A stretch of DNA of 64,000 bases from Paroedura picta (GCF_049243985.1 NC_135375.1:81303674-81367673), one strand, 5' to 3'. Positions 20,157-52,547 are shown, counted from the stretch's first letter. The notes: generated by a model not told the origin, from the letters alone. Translations and numbers: made by a program.

Positions 20157-21111
20157 TCAAGTTTGAATGCTTGTGTCTGCATAAAACATGGTCTCGGAAA
20201 CAGAGAATGCAAAGCCGTTCTTCCTGACGTGCTGTCTTTCCACAAGAAGTAAGAATGAGAACAGTTTTTAAAGTTCTCTCCTCCCCCCATCGCTTTGTAG
20301 TCGAAAGTGGCACGACCCAGCATGCTGCCCCTTCTTTCTGCACTCAAGTGGATCGTCTGAGGAAGTGGGCGCGCGCCTTGAATCAGTTCTCTTGGTCTTA
20401 AAGATGCCCCTTGGGTTCAACTGTTGTTCTGTCTGCACTGGACGCTGACTCTTCTCTTACGCCTTGCCATTTACTGGCGCTGCCGCCCTCGTGCCCAGTT
20501 ACTTGGGGTTTGATGCCGCTAGTGCAGAGGCTTCCCCCAAAGCAGAAGGCGAGTCGCGTGGGAAACGTTTCCAGAGAGGACAAAACACAGCCCGCACTTT
20601 AAAAGCAAGCCGAAAATCTGCCAAAGGAAAGCAAAAGCAGCGCCTTCCCCCACAGTTTTCGCCCCCCGCTCCTCGGGGCCGGGACCGCGGGCTTCTCGCC
20701 TCTCCCGCTGCGGGGGTTTGGGCCGCGCGGCGAGGGGGGGGGTCGCTGCAGGCGCTCCGGCACCCAGCCCACGCCCGCTCTCTCGGAGGCCAGCTCGCGC
20801 GGCGTCGCTGGCGCGGCTGCTACTCCCGAGGAAGCGCGAAGGCGTCGCCCAGGCAGCACGTGACAGCGGCCGGCGCAAGCGTGCGACAGGAGGGACCGGC
20901 CGAGCGGCGGATCAGCTGGGCGGGGAGCAGCTCCGGGGGCCGACCTGCTGCGGGCGGGCGGGCGGGCGAGCCGCCGCGGAGCGCTTCATATCCGGCGGGA
21001 GCCGCGGCCGCAGCAGGAGCGAGCCAAGGAGCAGCGGGTCGGCGGCGCCGTCGTCTCCCTCGCGGCCTCGTCGTCGTCGTCGAGGCGTCGGAGCGGCAGC
21101 CGCGGGCGGTC

Positions 21112-39700
<18,589 letters not shown>

Positions 39701-41783
39701 AGCTTCGTGTGCAGAGAAGAGGCCACGGAACGAGTGCTTACTATTTTTCTCTCCCTCTGGAAACCCCTGTGATTCTGTAGAGGGGGAGCCACAAGGACCG
39801 TTTCCTGTTTCTAACTTAAGCACAGGAGGCATGCAGGAAGTTTTGGAGGAGGCGGCAAGAGGTCTGTGTTGTGGAACCTGGGGATTCAAATCCCCCTTTT
39901 GTTTGGGTGGCTGTGGAGCTTCTACATTTAGAATCTGAATTCCTGACATGGAATTCTTAGGATGCTGTACACAGAAGCAGACTGGATGAGAAAAGCAGGG
40001 CTGCTGCCAAAACCAGCAGCCTCGTGTCATTGCCTCCTCCTCTCTTGACATGACATGACAGAACACTTGGACTTCACATTGGATCACTGAGCTTTTTGAT
40101 TCCCCCCCCCCCCCCATCCTTCCTGGAGTTACTTTCATGGTCTGCTCCTGGCAGTGGAGCTGCTTAAAACGTCCTGACATCACGTCAAACATCCCACCCT
40201 CTTGCCCCTGGTAGCACTTAGAAGAGGGGGGGAAAGGTTGCTGTTGTCTGCAGCAGACAGGCGGACCTGAGGATGTCAAACAGTGTTTCTGGGAGACTCT
40301 GAGGGTGAATTTAAACTTGCTGTTTTGGTGTGACTGAGAGATACGCTTGTGAGCTTCAGCTCCTATGGAAGAGTTTCAATATTGCCAGTTTGTGGTTACT
40401 TGCCTTTGACATATCTCTGTTTATGCTCACTGCATGACTACAAATTCTCTCTAACCTCCGGTTAGAAGTTCCTGGGGAAACCAGATAGAAACTCCTAACG
40501 AAGCTGATCCCATTCTCCGTCCAGTTACTTCTCTGCTTAGCTCGGAGATGTTGGGTGGCTGCCGGCAGCCAGGCTGCCACACGTCTACCCCGGTGGTGCA
40601 GTAAGCTCCCATTGCCCTTTGACCATTCGGTTACTCATTCGTCTATTGATCATTAGTCTATTGATCCCAGGGTTCCTGTGCCTTAAGCAGCAGCTTTATT
40701 TACAGACATTAGCCGGTGGTATAGCAGCTGGTCTCCAGGGCACAACGTATTGCCTGCAGAGTAAGCTGATTTGGGGAGTCTGAAGAGACAAAATGGCCTT
40801 TACTGTCCAGTCAGGAGGCTGGTTGACTGGACAAGATGGCTACCAAACGGCTAACCACTTGGTAAAAACTCTTGGAGGTGGGAACTGAAGTGGCTTTTCC
40901 TTAATTGCTTGGCTTCTGTTGTCCTTTCCCGGCTATTGCTGTTGTGTCCAGATCTTGAGAACTTGTGCTGTTTTGCTTGTTGTTGACAGTGATGATGCCG
41001 TCTTTACTCAGGAAGCTGATTGTGTACGTCTCTCCATGCCTTTCATACTTCTCAGTTGTTCCTCATTCTGGGCATGTCATTGAGGGCAGGGCTTCAATGT
41101 ATCAGCGTTTTATACCCCTGGATTATACTTAGTGGTGGGTGGACAGGTAGAGACAGCAGGCTGGAGGCAGCAGGGTGGACTCCATATTCTGGACAACTCC
41201 TGAGCCCTATTCACCCAAATTTGGATGGTAACTTTTCTGCACATACACAGGGGATAATTGCTGACGATGCAAGTCTTTTGACAATGAGGCTTGGGGCGTA
41301 AACAGCGCTAAGCAAAAGAGGAAGGGCAAGGCAATAGAACAGGTGTGCTTTCTTCACCAGCATCAGAGCGGTCTTCCCATCCCATCAAAATTTATAATCC
41401 TTCAAATTCACAAAACCCATCAAAGTTTGGCCTGGCAGCTGGCTCTCAGGTCTTGGCCCTTACGATTTGGAGCTGTTTGTCAGCAAACCAGAACGTGTTT
41501 ATTAGATGGTGATGAGTGAGAAAGCAACACCCCCTATGCCTTTGTACAGTATAATTATTATATAATTAATTAACAGATGAGCTTTGATTAAAAAACAACA
41601 ACAACCCCCCCACCACCAGATCCCCCTCTCCACCCCCAAATGAAACAAGTGCCATTTAGTTGTGGTTCCTCTGTTTGCATGGAAGATCCTTATTGAGCCA
41701 AATGGTGTTAAGGAAGGCCGTCAAGATGCCGCCGTTCTCTTTGAAATGGCTGCAGGTGGTGTGAAGAGATAGACGATCAAGAT

Positions 41784-41919
41784 CAGGGGTAGTCAAACTG
41801 CGGCCCTCCACATGTCCATGGACTACAATTCCCAGGAGCCCCTGCTAGTGAATGCTGGCAGGGGCACCTGGGAATTGTAGTCCATGGACATCTGGAGGGC
41901 CGCAGTTTGATTATCCCTG
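41784..41919. mobile_element. palindromic hAT MITE, second copy
   Basis: It has the same termini and length as the element at 23948 (CAGGGGTAGTCAAACTGC start). A perfect 8-bp duplication ATCAAGAT lies at 41776-41783 and 41920-41927. The arms have accumulated several mismatches, so this copy is older or has not been homogenised. Confidence 0.9.
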
Positions 41920-43136
41920 ATCAAGATGATGCAACCAGTGATTAATCTGCATGAATGCTGAGGAGGGGAGAAGAGGCAATTCCCATTACTCTGCATTTAA
42001 ACCCTTGGGTTTTTGCAAGCAGAGGGAGGGGAGTTAATTGTTATAATTGTTATAATGTTGTTATAAATACACATTTAGAGGGACATGGGGGCATTTTGCC
42101 CTCAAGTTCACAAGAGACTATAGTGAAGTTGTGAAAACTATCATAGCTTTCAAGGCAGCCAGATGTGAATCTCATGTGAATGAGGGATCTTCACAGATCA
42201 TCTGATGCTTTAAAACATGTAACCAGAAGACACACTGACTCAGTGTACTGGCTCTTTGAGATTCTAGCTGCAGTTTATTGAATGAAAGAAAGCCAGGTCC
42301 TAAATCCCACCCCTCCCAAATCCAGCGGCAAGTGTTGGACAGCATCTCTTAAATGCCCACTAAAATTGAGTTTCATAAAATACTTAATGCCAAATCTGGA
42401 TTTTATGGTATATACTAGATTTCTGTTATAAAATGCATAACTTTTGTTTTACATACAGCTACACAGCTCGATACCTGATAAACCAATATGGATGTTTGAG
42501 TGCTACAGCAGATGATGCAGTTAGGTTGATAGAGCAGGGTTGTTGTCCCCCCCCCCTCCAGGGCAGTACTATGTGCTCCATCACTGGAAGTGTAGCCTAC
42601 CGCACTACCTAGCTCTGTCCTAAGAAACAAATGTCTACTAGAACAAGATCAAAATAACTGGATGGGAGCTGGTCTTTTGTTCAGAGTGTGCATATACAGT
42701 GTGGCACCATTTCAGGGGAAGTCAGCTGCCAGCCTCGGGCACTTCTGGGGTGCTCCGCTGACTGTGGACCTCAAGTTTTTTTGCACAGGTGACAAATTTC
42801 CCCTTGTTCCGGCTTTTCTTGGCATTTCAGTCCTCTTGACTGGATTGCTACGGCCTTGTAAGGTATTAGCAGCTTCCAGTGCCTTGGGCAGAGTTCCCTT
42901 TAGCTGTTTCTCATACAACATTCAGAATGTGAATGGGTGAAACGAGATCCCAGTGCCGAAGTCTGCCCCAATCTATGTGTGTTCCTTGTCAGGTGACCTT
43001 GGTACAATACACATAGGAAGATTTTCCCAGCTTCTCAGTTGTTCAGAAAAATGCCCGTGTGACTGAATGTGCGTCTTGATCTTTTCTTCTGCCCCCTCCT
43101 GGAAAGGTCTTCTCCATGTTCCTCTCCTTGATTTGA

Positions 43137-43176
43137 TGGCTCTTGCATATTGCTATTGCTCTTGCATATTGCTAAC
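43137..43176 (+). repeat. short tandem duplication
   Basis: The motif GCTCTTGCATATTGCTA occurs twice in a row with minor change. Confidence 0.7.
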
Positions 43177-44430
43177 TTTCTTTGGGGCCATTTGGTAGCC
43201 CTATCATGAAGTTGGAGTTCTGCTGTGGGAGGAGAGAATTGGTGGAAATCACCCCCTGCCATGGAAATTTTGTGAGTTGGCTCCCACCTAAAAGGAATCA
43301 GACCTACTTGGGTGCAAGCTGTTGATTTCAGACAGATGTTTGTTTTTTGAGGGGGTCTATAATCACATGCTTGGGAATCTCACCTATTGTAAGGTCCATC
43401 CTTAGAACCTCCGCTACATGATATCTAGAGAAAAATGTCTCCAAATTTTTCAGAGGGGAGACAGGTATGCATTTCAGATAGAGTTGCATTTTAGTATCAG
43501 CCTGTGACATGAAACCCTCTTTTGTTATAGTTTGTATGTTAAAGTTCTGTATACTTTCACCAATTTCCTTAAAGTGGTGATCCTCAGGTGCATTGTTAAT
43601 AATGTTGGATGTGGTTCTTTGCCAGAAGCTCACTGTAATTTTTCTTTTCCTCTTGATACGTATCAAAGAGCTGCTGTGAATCTCTTCAGATAACGAGAGG
43701 ATCAGTTGGCTAGCAGCAACGATGCGGATGAAGCCAAACCGCTAAAAATCCAGTCCGGTTTCCAAACCCTTTAGCACTTTTATGAATGATTTAGTAAGCT
43801 GTTTGGTCTTCTTCATTGCTGAACGGACAATAAGATGTTTTCTTTGCAAGCTCATTCCGAAAAATGGGTCTCATAGAGGATGTGAGCTGAAGAACCACGG
43901 GTACATGGAATTCCCATTATCCAGTGACTTACCCTCCCCAAGTAATGTAAAAGGTTATTTTATATACATATTCCACATGGGGAAAGCAGCAATAGGGCTT
44001 CCATGTGGCAGGTTTCCCCATAATTTCCCTACCCGATACCTGGTTTTAGTTTTTTTTTTTTAAATCAGCTATTAAATATTGTTACATAATTATAACTATT
44101 AGGTTCTCTGAACTTCAAATTTCATTTTAAAGTAAGTCTTTGGGCCTTTCAGTGTATTTCTCTGTGACAAAAGGGGCTAGAAATTTTGTTTTAAGAAGAA
44201 AGCGGGGAGAACCTGATGTACAGATCATAGCATTGTAACAATATTCAGTTGCTTATTTTTAAAAGCCCTCTATTAGTGTGTGTGTGGGGGGGGGAAGTGG
44301 CTGCTTGTAGTGATGGGCAGGGAAAATGATACTATATGAATAGGACTGGAGAAATCCACACTTTCCCACCTATTTAGCTATGCTTTCCCCTAAAACTTTG
44401 GAGCAAACTGTGGGAAGTATTGAATAAAGG

Positions 44431-46399
44431 TCAGGGAAACCACAGGAGATGCATAAACGCACAACAGTGTGGTAAGGAAGCATGCAAGGAGTACTTCCCA
44501 ATAGCATGAAACTCATGATATGTGGAAACAGCCTTAATTAATTAAAACTGAGACGCTTTACAGTTTAGTTCTTACTGTGTTTACATGAACTCATATTCCA
44601 TTGCATTCAATGGGATTTAGTTTCTAGTACGTATGATTTAGGGTAGAGACTTAAATGTCCAGTAAATGTACTGGATTCTGATTTTAGAGTAGAGGTTATC
44701 TATTTAGATGTAATAAGAGCCTGCCTGTGGTTTTATCCTACAGTGTTGACCCGTACAGTTTTAATTTAATTGCATTAACAGAATATTCTATAAAGAAATG
44801 TTGGTCAGCTATTATACAGTATTTTTGCTGATTAAAAAAATGTTTATTGGATTTGCTGCCATTTACATTCCCAGGGTTTAGCAAATCTCATGTTTCTTTT
44901 CAGTGCTGTCACAGTTCTTTAGTTTCTCTGCACATGGTGATTTATGATCTTTTATTTTGGGTACTAAAAACAGTGGCTTGGGACAAAGCTCTACTTAACG
45001 GAAGAGGGAGGTAGAGGAGATTTCATCGTATTCTTGTTCCACCCTCCAGCTCCCAGTCCACCCTCCACCACTGGCAGAGGAATCCCACCCTCCACCACTG
45101 GCAGAGCTATGCTAGTGGTATCAAGGGGTTTCCCCACACCTGTTATTTAGGTCTGCTGTGTGTCTGTATTGCCTCATTTTTCTTTTCTGCACATGATCTG
45201 TACCCTCTAGTGGTTGCTTTGATTTGTCATAGCTGAAAGCTGTCCAAAACGAAGAGGAACAGCGATAAATGATCAAAGTGACCATTAGAGGGAGCCATAC
45301 ATGTATGGAAAAGCAAACAAAACCACCAATGTTGGATAGAAACACAAATGGTGAAATAACATGGGGAAAAACCCAAAGGTATCTAACAGCATCTTTTAAT
45401 GCCAGAATTGCATTGATATGCCATTGACCTCACTGGTACGGTGGTTATTCTAATGAGAAACTGAGTGCATAACTGGCCAGGGGAATTAGATCCAGTCGCA
45501 AAATGGGAAGGAAATGTTTGTTTTCATATTATGTGGCCCAACACAAGAACTGGTTCTTTTCCTTTGTTTAAGTAGATCTAATATTTCCCCTTTCAAAGCT
45601 CTTTAAAAAACAACCTGAGATCAGAGCATGGAAAATAGTATTTAAACACATTTATTTTCATTCTTTGTATTAAGCCATATAGACATAAATACATAGATGG
45701 GTATTTTTGAACGTGAAAATTTGTATCTCCTTTGCACAAAATAAGGGAAAACTTTTCTTGTACATAATTATTCAAATATGGACACGATCCAGCCAGAGTT
45801 ATGTCATCACTATGACGGGAGCATTGAACACATGCTTAAGTATCTCCTGTTCACATCAATGGGACTTTGCGGTGCTTTACTTTGTATGGATTGGAACCAG
45901 TTTGCACTCAAAAAGGGCACTTACAGGACTAGGAAATTCTAGATACGCTGTTGAAATGTGGATGGGATATAATGTATGTTTGTTTTTTTTAATGGTAAAG
46001 GGGTAATGGTAACTTTCACAGAACATACTCTATTTTGCAATATTAAATTATCTTTAGAACAACAGTGTGACTTGTGCTGTCTTTTAACATGCATGCTTTA
46101 CAGACAAATAGGTGGCCCTTAGAGGACAGGAGGCTCTCCAGCAATAGCAAGAAGGGCCTTGCTGAGATCCGCAGCAAAAATTGTCCGCTTCCTTTTAGCA
46201 GAAATTTATCACAGGAAATGAGCTATTATAAAATATTACCATTAGTCTGGTAAAACTACAAAGGGGTCCCCTTTTCAGAGAGCCTATTTCACAAAGTGGG
46301 TTCTGCAATGGAAAAGGCACAGGCTTGTAGGTGTCAGGTGATCGGGTCATCCTAAATGGGGGAACAGTCAGTAGGTGGCAAACTGAAGATGACCAAGAA
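44431..46399. other. intergenic, no gene seen
   Basis: The sequence is AT-rich. A tandem duplication of CCACCCTCCACCACTGGCAG lies at about 45058-45108. No coding signal. Confidence 0.4.
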
Positions 46400-46900
46400 T
46401 GTATGTATGGGGGGGGGGAGAGAATGCCCCATAGATTTGTGGACCTCAGGATGTGAAGGGCTTTAAAGGCAGTGCTGCAAACTACAGGTTGAAAAATTAT
46501 TGGATATATTGGTGGGGGGGGGGCCACCAATATGCAGAGTGACGTCAGGGGGTGAGGCCACTGTCCAAAGCAGCTATTTTCCTCAGGGGAACTGCTCTCT
46601 GTCATCTGGGGATCTCCAGGCCCCATGGGAATGATGGTGACCCTGTTTACAGGCCATCACCAGCACTTGAGAAAGAAATTGGTAACCGATGATGTTTCAG
46701 AATAGGCAGCATATGGGCTACAAACCTGTCGCCTATGGTGTACCACCTTCCAACACTTGTGTTCTTGGGGAAACAGATGAAGCCACAAAGATGTTCGAAG
46801 TGCCCAGGGTTTGGTTTCACTTGGGTCACGCCATGCCACACAAAAATGGTGGCAGGGTGGGGTGACACTCTGAGGTTTTTGGAAGAAGGTTGAGATAAAA
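46400..46900 (-). mobile_element. CR1/L2-type LINE 3' fragments (antisense)
   Basis: 'cctcaggatgtgaagggctttaaaggc' and 'ttgaaaaattattggatat' follow the antisense order of the LINE 3' region also seen at 14190-14634. Two poly-G runs interrupt it. 'ggcagcatatgggctac' near 46705 is a further match to 14529. Confidence 0.5.
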
Positions 46901-48827
46901 GAGAAACAGTCAACTTTCCTTAACCAGGGCTAGACCTAGGATATATAGTGCTCTGGGCACAGTCTGCCTTTGGTGCCTTCTGGGTCAGTTCTGCAGTACT
47001 GCCACATGATGTGGCTTGTGCAAGATAACAATATGCAGCCATATAACAAGCCCCACAGTGCCCTTCTGGCTTTCCCAGGAGTGTCTGTGAAAAAGACTCA
47101 GAATAAGCTATCTGCCCTGTGCTGCTTTTCTTCCCATGCTCTCTTCCTGCTTCAGTTCTGGCATCCCAGTGAAGCTTCTCACATAGTAGCTTCCTCATCC
47201 TTCTTCCTACTACCCTGGCCTCCTCCATCTCTGTCTCTAAGTCCATCTTAACAGTAGGAATGTCAGCCCTGTAGAATGGTCAGGAATTTCCAGGAGACTT
47301 CTGAAAGCAGTCCTGGGAAACTAAACAGTTACACTACATTACACCAAGTTAGAAAAACAGGTGGAAATAGCATCGGTCAGAATCGGCACTCCTACTTCCC
47401 AATAGAAGACCTCTTCCTTTTCCAGGGCAGACAGAAGGAAGGAGGGCTCCTATGGTGACGTGGGCAGCAGCATTATGGCAGAAAACCAGCTGCATCAAGG
47501 ACATTCTTGAAGATCTCTTGAAGATCTCCCTTCATTCTTGAAGATCTCTCCCTTTAAGACTTCCTTTCACAAAGTCTTTTCTGAGGCTCTGAACCTCTCA
47601 TGTCCCTCTTTTTCAGTCTAGAGCTCAAGTTCCAGTCCCACCCTTTTATTCTGCCTCTACTATTCCACAGCAGAACCGTGGGTGTGATTGACGTATGATG
47701 CCTATGCTGTTTTGTTGCTTTTCTTTTAAACTCTGAAACTAAAAACTGCCCCAATATATACAGCTCAGGTAACCACAGTGAAGCATGAAGATCTTAACAA
47801 TCTCTTCTTGCCGTTTTAAAGGCACAGCTGTGATCAGATCAAGCAGACCAGAGGCTGGGGAGAATAATGCTACAGAAGAAGCCACATCGGCTCACACTTA
47901 GAACTTTGGAGCCTGTATTGTGGCCAGAGGTAGCCTGTGCTTCTAGGTACCGTTGCTTCCAAAGGGCCAAGTGAAATTGAGGACGCGACTTTCCTTATAT
48001 ATCAGAACTAACTAATTTCTCAGAAGTTTTTGCCGACAATGGTCAGAAGTGGAAAGAGCACTGGACTGTATATTCTAGAAGTACCAATGAGGATTTGCTG
48101 CTTCTGCAACATGGAGATTTCTGTGGTCAAGATTATGTCAATATTTTTGTTTCATTTTGGGCAAGTATTTATTTTGGACCATCCACTGCAAAAATCAAAA
48201 TTCAGATGAAAATAGTTTTAAAAAACGATCAGATTTTCTGACTGTTGTGCCAACTTATTTGTCATTTAGACATAGCTAAATGGATATTCAGCATCTGAGC
48301 TAACCCTCTGGGGTTCATCCTGGAGTCCCCTTCACAGTGCTGCCTGGCTCACCCACCCCTAAGGCCGGCCCTGCATCAACCACTTGCCATGAATAAATTA
48401 TTATTGTAACAATGTGGGGCTGAATGGAAGTAATGCATGAAAAGGAAGAATGCATTAACGACAGCATAGAAGAGCCTTGCCAAATAAGAAAAAAAGAGGG
48501 AATACAAAGGGAGGGAAAGGGAGGGAAACTTGTCTTTTTCGCCTTCACATTCCTTGAACGTAATTAAATTGATCTAGCATCATGAGATTCTGAATAGACA
48601 CAGCTATTGATATTAGGATGGAGGAATGGAAGATGTTGGGCGGTCACTCCAACAGAGGCATCAAGTTCCACAAGAGGGCAGCATTGAACCAATTGTGTAA
48701 GCAAAAGAGCAGAACAGGGCACAGATGTAGGGAGAGCCTGCTGGGATGCACTAGCTACTGCTTGAGTTCATTCTGGAAGAGACAGTCCTTTTGCTATGCA
48801 GACCCCAGCTTGTGAAAGTTTTAAAAC
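46901..48827. other. intergenic, no gene seen
   Basis: No splice-supported frame was found. Near 47500-47550 the motif CATTCTTGAAGATCTC recurs three times with variation, a small tandem array. Confidence 0.4.
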
Positions 48828-48987
48828 CAGCGCCAGCAGCAAGCTGGGTACTCATTTTACCAACCTCGGAAGGATGGAAGGCTGAGTCAACCTTGAGCCG
48901 GCTGCTGGGATTGAACTCCCAGCCTCATGGGCAGATAGCTTCAGACAGCATTTCTGCTGCCTTACCACTCTGTGCCACAAGAGCTCG
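48828..48987 (-). mobile_element. Sauria SINE, 3'-incomplete
   Basis: On the minus strand the head GAGCTCTTGTGGCACAGAGT and box B GGGAGTTCAATCCCAG lead into CAAGGTTGACTCAGCC and stop after 'gtacccagcttgctgc'. The Bov-B-like tail is missing. Confidence 0.88.
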
Positions 48988-51696
48988 TTCAAGAAGACTC
49001 CTAAATCCTTAGCCCTGTTACAGTGAAGGATCCCCATGTAAACAGGTGCAGTACCATTCTCACCAAAATCTCACCCTTGTTAAGCTAGCATTACCTCTTT
49101 TTTTTCCCCCTCTGGAGAGGGTTCCTCATGTTTCCCCTCAGCTGTTGATCCTTTGTGAAGTTCCTGGGCAAAGAGGGGTAGGGGAACATGTACTCGAAAG
49201 CTCATGCCTTGAATAATCATTGTTGGTCTTAAAGGTGTTATTGGACTCTGTTTTTGTTGTATTTCCTCCAGGGAAATTGATCCCTACTGCCTGGAGATAA
49301 TTTGTAATTGTAGGAGATCTCTAGCCTCCACCTGAAGGTTGGCAAGGGGCTGGCTCATGTAAGAAGGTGCCTGAGGCCTCTAGCACTCTCCCAAGTGTTT
49401 GCATGCAAGGATAACCCATTTTTTTAAAGCTCTTGGAATAATTTAGCCATTGAATCCAGTAATTAATTAATCCTGAGCTAAACACAGCCCTATTTTTTTT
49501 TTAAATTTAAAATATGAATCTTTTTTGGTAGAGCTGCAATTCTTGCTTTGTCTTCTTGTTTCAAAGCAACATTGTGATGGTTGATTCCTCCCCCCCAGGC
49601 ATTCCCAAGAGTGCAGGCTCCTTTTTTATACTGTAGGAAGCTGACCTTGCCTAAATAGGGTGCACTTATAAGAGGTTTAAGGCTAAATAAAGAAGCTTGC
49701 CTCAGGTTTTGGTCACAGAGTGTTGTTTGTCTTGGTGCCAAAGCAGCATCCAAGGGACAGAGCACATGTCTTTTCCCTGTGCGCGCGTGTGTGGGGGGGT
49801 GAGAGAAAAAGACACACAGAGGGTTATACACTAATGAAACAACTTTTCCTCATGGGCATCACCTGAGAAAGCCAGGCAGGCTGCAGAGAGCTGCCTTTGA
49901 GCAAGAGTGCTCCACCCCCCCTTGTGCTGCCTTTGCCATTTCTCAAATAATCATTGACAGAAGTGTATATTTTCCTCACACAGAAGCAGTCATTAGACTG
50001 GAGTGAGTTTTGTGTAATGCATTCACAAGAGGAGAACAGAAGAGGAGCCCTCGGTTTGGTGGCCTGTGTGGGTGGGATGAGGAACTCAGTGTATACAGAA
50101 AATAAAACATGTCGCATGTGGGGACTAGCAGCTCATGTCATGTCTTGTATCATCAGGGCTTGTGTATACACTGTGCTAAACACACAAAAAGGGGGGAAAA
50201 TATAGCACTATGGCAAAGCCGGCCATTAGAAAGACATGCAAAATGAAACTCCGATCCAGCCAAACCTTGCGGGGACTCCCTGAAAGCAAAGGGATTTGTG
50301 TGAACTCTGAATAACCTTTTCTGTTCCGATTTAGGCCCTGATGCAGGGAAGATTAGTCATGACTGGGTGAATTTACATAATTTCTCTTATTTTGTCTATT
50401 TTTGCACCATTTATTTCAGCTTTGCTAGTCAGGGGGAGGAAGCCCTGCCCTAACTACTGACCCTTCTGGCCTCTGAGAGGTTAGAGGCAGGCAGGATTCT
50501 TAGGACAATGAGGTCGCACAGCAAGAGCTCTCGCTGCTTTCATCCAGAAAGGAACTTTCACTTCCAAGGTCACGTTCCAGAATGAAATTAGTCTGATCAT
50601 TCGACTGACCCCCTTGTGTGATGACACCTAGAGCATAATTAGATCTGTAAAGCAGTTTGTTCTTCAAAAATCCCTGGCACCTTAGCCAGCCTTTACTGTG
50701 TTAATAAGAGTGTTATTTCAGTTTGCTTGCTTCCCTTGCATGCTGTTTCATTGAATGTACTTGCTACTTCTGAGTCTGGCAGTAGGAACTACACTTTAAA
50801 AATATGGTCAGACTTGCAGTACTGAATGAGACAACCAACACTGCCTTGCATCCCCCCCCCCCCAATAGGCTTTCCATGCATCTGCATGGAAGTGCTCCCT
50901 CTCTCTGGCAAAGGAGGATGGTCTAGGCATGGGTGCATGGCACACCACAAAGGCCCTTCCCAGCTGTCTTTACTAGCTGGGTCAGGCAGTCATTTAGAAA
51001 GTGGTCCTTAGGTGTTCACTTGGGCCTACTAAAGTTCTGTTTAACACATAGGCCTGCAGTGTGCTGGCTGGGATCACCTGTGGCTTAGTTAGCAGTTCTG
51101 TTAACTCATCTTGCCCTAAATAGTTTAGTAGTAATAGCTGTTAATAGAAACAAGGGCAAAAGAGCAGAGCTCTGGGAACTGATGGAGTTATAAGGGAATC
51201 GAGAAGGCTTCCGATCAAAGATGGCTTTCTTTGTGCAGAAATAGAAAAGCATCCCCCATGAAACTCCCTCCTTTTGGAACCATGGGGTGAACATCGTGAT
51301 GGAGGTGCTGCTGTGTAACTTTGACAGAGAAGATTTAAAAGCCCTTCTCATCTGAGCCGGACAAAGGACCCCCTGTGCTCCTTGCCCTTCTGACAGTGGC
51401 ACTGGTGAGAAAGGGAATGGCAGAGCAATTCTGACAAAATTAGCAGGTTTTAACTTCTAATTGTCATTGGCCCGGGTAAAGTGCTGTCCTGGAGGCAGGT
51501 GTGCTAACTCTGTCACCCTCCAGCTTTAACTGTAAAACCAAAAGGGAAACTAAACCCATGCTAGCTGGAATGGTGTGTGTGTGTGTGGGGAGGGGGATAA
51601 TAGAATTTGCCCTTGTGGCCTTAGGATAAGGTGACCAGATTGGAGGGACATCTAGGGGCACCTGGCAAATTGTACTTATGTTGCAATTAATATGTA
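48988..51696. other. intergenic, no gene seen
   Basis: The stretch contains the repeat fragment near 49190-49250 mentioned under 34614, a GCGCGTGTGTG run at about 49781 and a poly-C run at about 50851. Otherwise it is unremarkable and non-coding. Confidence 0.4.
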
Positions 51697-52459
51697 TCTT
51701 TTCCCTCTTAATAAAACAGTAAGGGTGGGCTCAGTCTGTGATGAGGAAGGGCAACAATTGGTCCCACAGCCCTGGACTGACAAGCGGAGGGGCCAATCGG
51801 AAGGCGCGAAGCACCTTCCGATTGGACCCTTACCAGGACAGACCAAAATTCCATCCAGCCAGGGGAAATCCAAAGGGAGAGGAGGCCAGTAGGGCTGCCA
51901 AGGGGGGTGAGAACAGAGGCTTGGACAGGCTGTGCCAGTCCTTTTCGCCCTAAGGCTGTCCTAACTGCCATGTCCAACTGTAAACTGCCTCAGAACCCTG
52001 ACAGAGCTGGCAGGAGGCTGCAGAGTGCTCCCCCTCCCCCTCTTCAGGCCTGCTGCGAAGGAGCCTCTGACAGCCCCTGACTGAGGAAAGGAGGCCTTTC
52101 CAAGAGCAACCCAGGGGAGCCCCCGGGCATTCCTTTTGAGGGGGGGGGACTTTCCCCTTCTGCCAAACAGAAACGCCCCTTCTCACTTAAAATACTGCTC
52201 TGGACAGGGGTTAGACACAGCCAAGCCATGTGTCTTTCTTCTTTGCAACTCTCTGCAGGTTTGAGGCCACTGCACAGCGTTATTCTGCAGAGGAAGCTGG
52301 CTCTTTTGTCTCCTGTTTCATCTGCACAACAACCCTGTGCAGTAGGCCTCAACATTCAACCCCATGCCCTTACAGACTGGACAACTCCTCCCCTTCCTCT
52401 TCCCACTGCCAAGCTCTAGCACCCACTGTATTCCTGGATACAACGGGCTTTGCCTCTAG
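51697..52459 (+). mobile_element. Helitron-like non-autonomous element, copy 4 (longest)
   Basis: The element starts TCTTTTCCCTCTTAATAAAA after A and ends CTAG before T. The terminal hairpin pairs TGTATT with ATACAACGGGC-side bases, then TTTGCCT and CTAG. A CCAAT hairpin (GGCCAATCGGAAG / CTTCCGATTGGAC) is at about 51790-51825 with a following CCAGGACAG as in copy 1. The 763-bp core shares nothing obvious with the other copies beyond the ends and may include captured DNA. At 52290-52350 it resembles a SINE tail ('acaaccctgtgcagtagg'). Confidence 0.75.
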
Positions 52460-52547
52460 TATATATATGTCACAATACTATTTTTGCGTTCTATGCATTC
52501 TATGAAACTTTCTGTTGCTCCATATAGACCAAATTTTTAATCAAGAA

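Larger units (their letters stand above)
39701..44430 (+). other. ACER2: ACER2 3' UTR and flank (end not determined)
   Basis: No further ACER2 coding sequence is seen. Candidate poly(A) signals are ATTAAA near 41577 and AATAAA at 44423-44428. The stretch contains a 14-C run at 40102-40115, a palindromic hAT MITE at 41784-41919 and an unexplained minus-strand frame near 43.3-43.7 kb. Which part is transcribed cannot be told from sequence alone. Confidence 0.35.
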
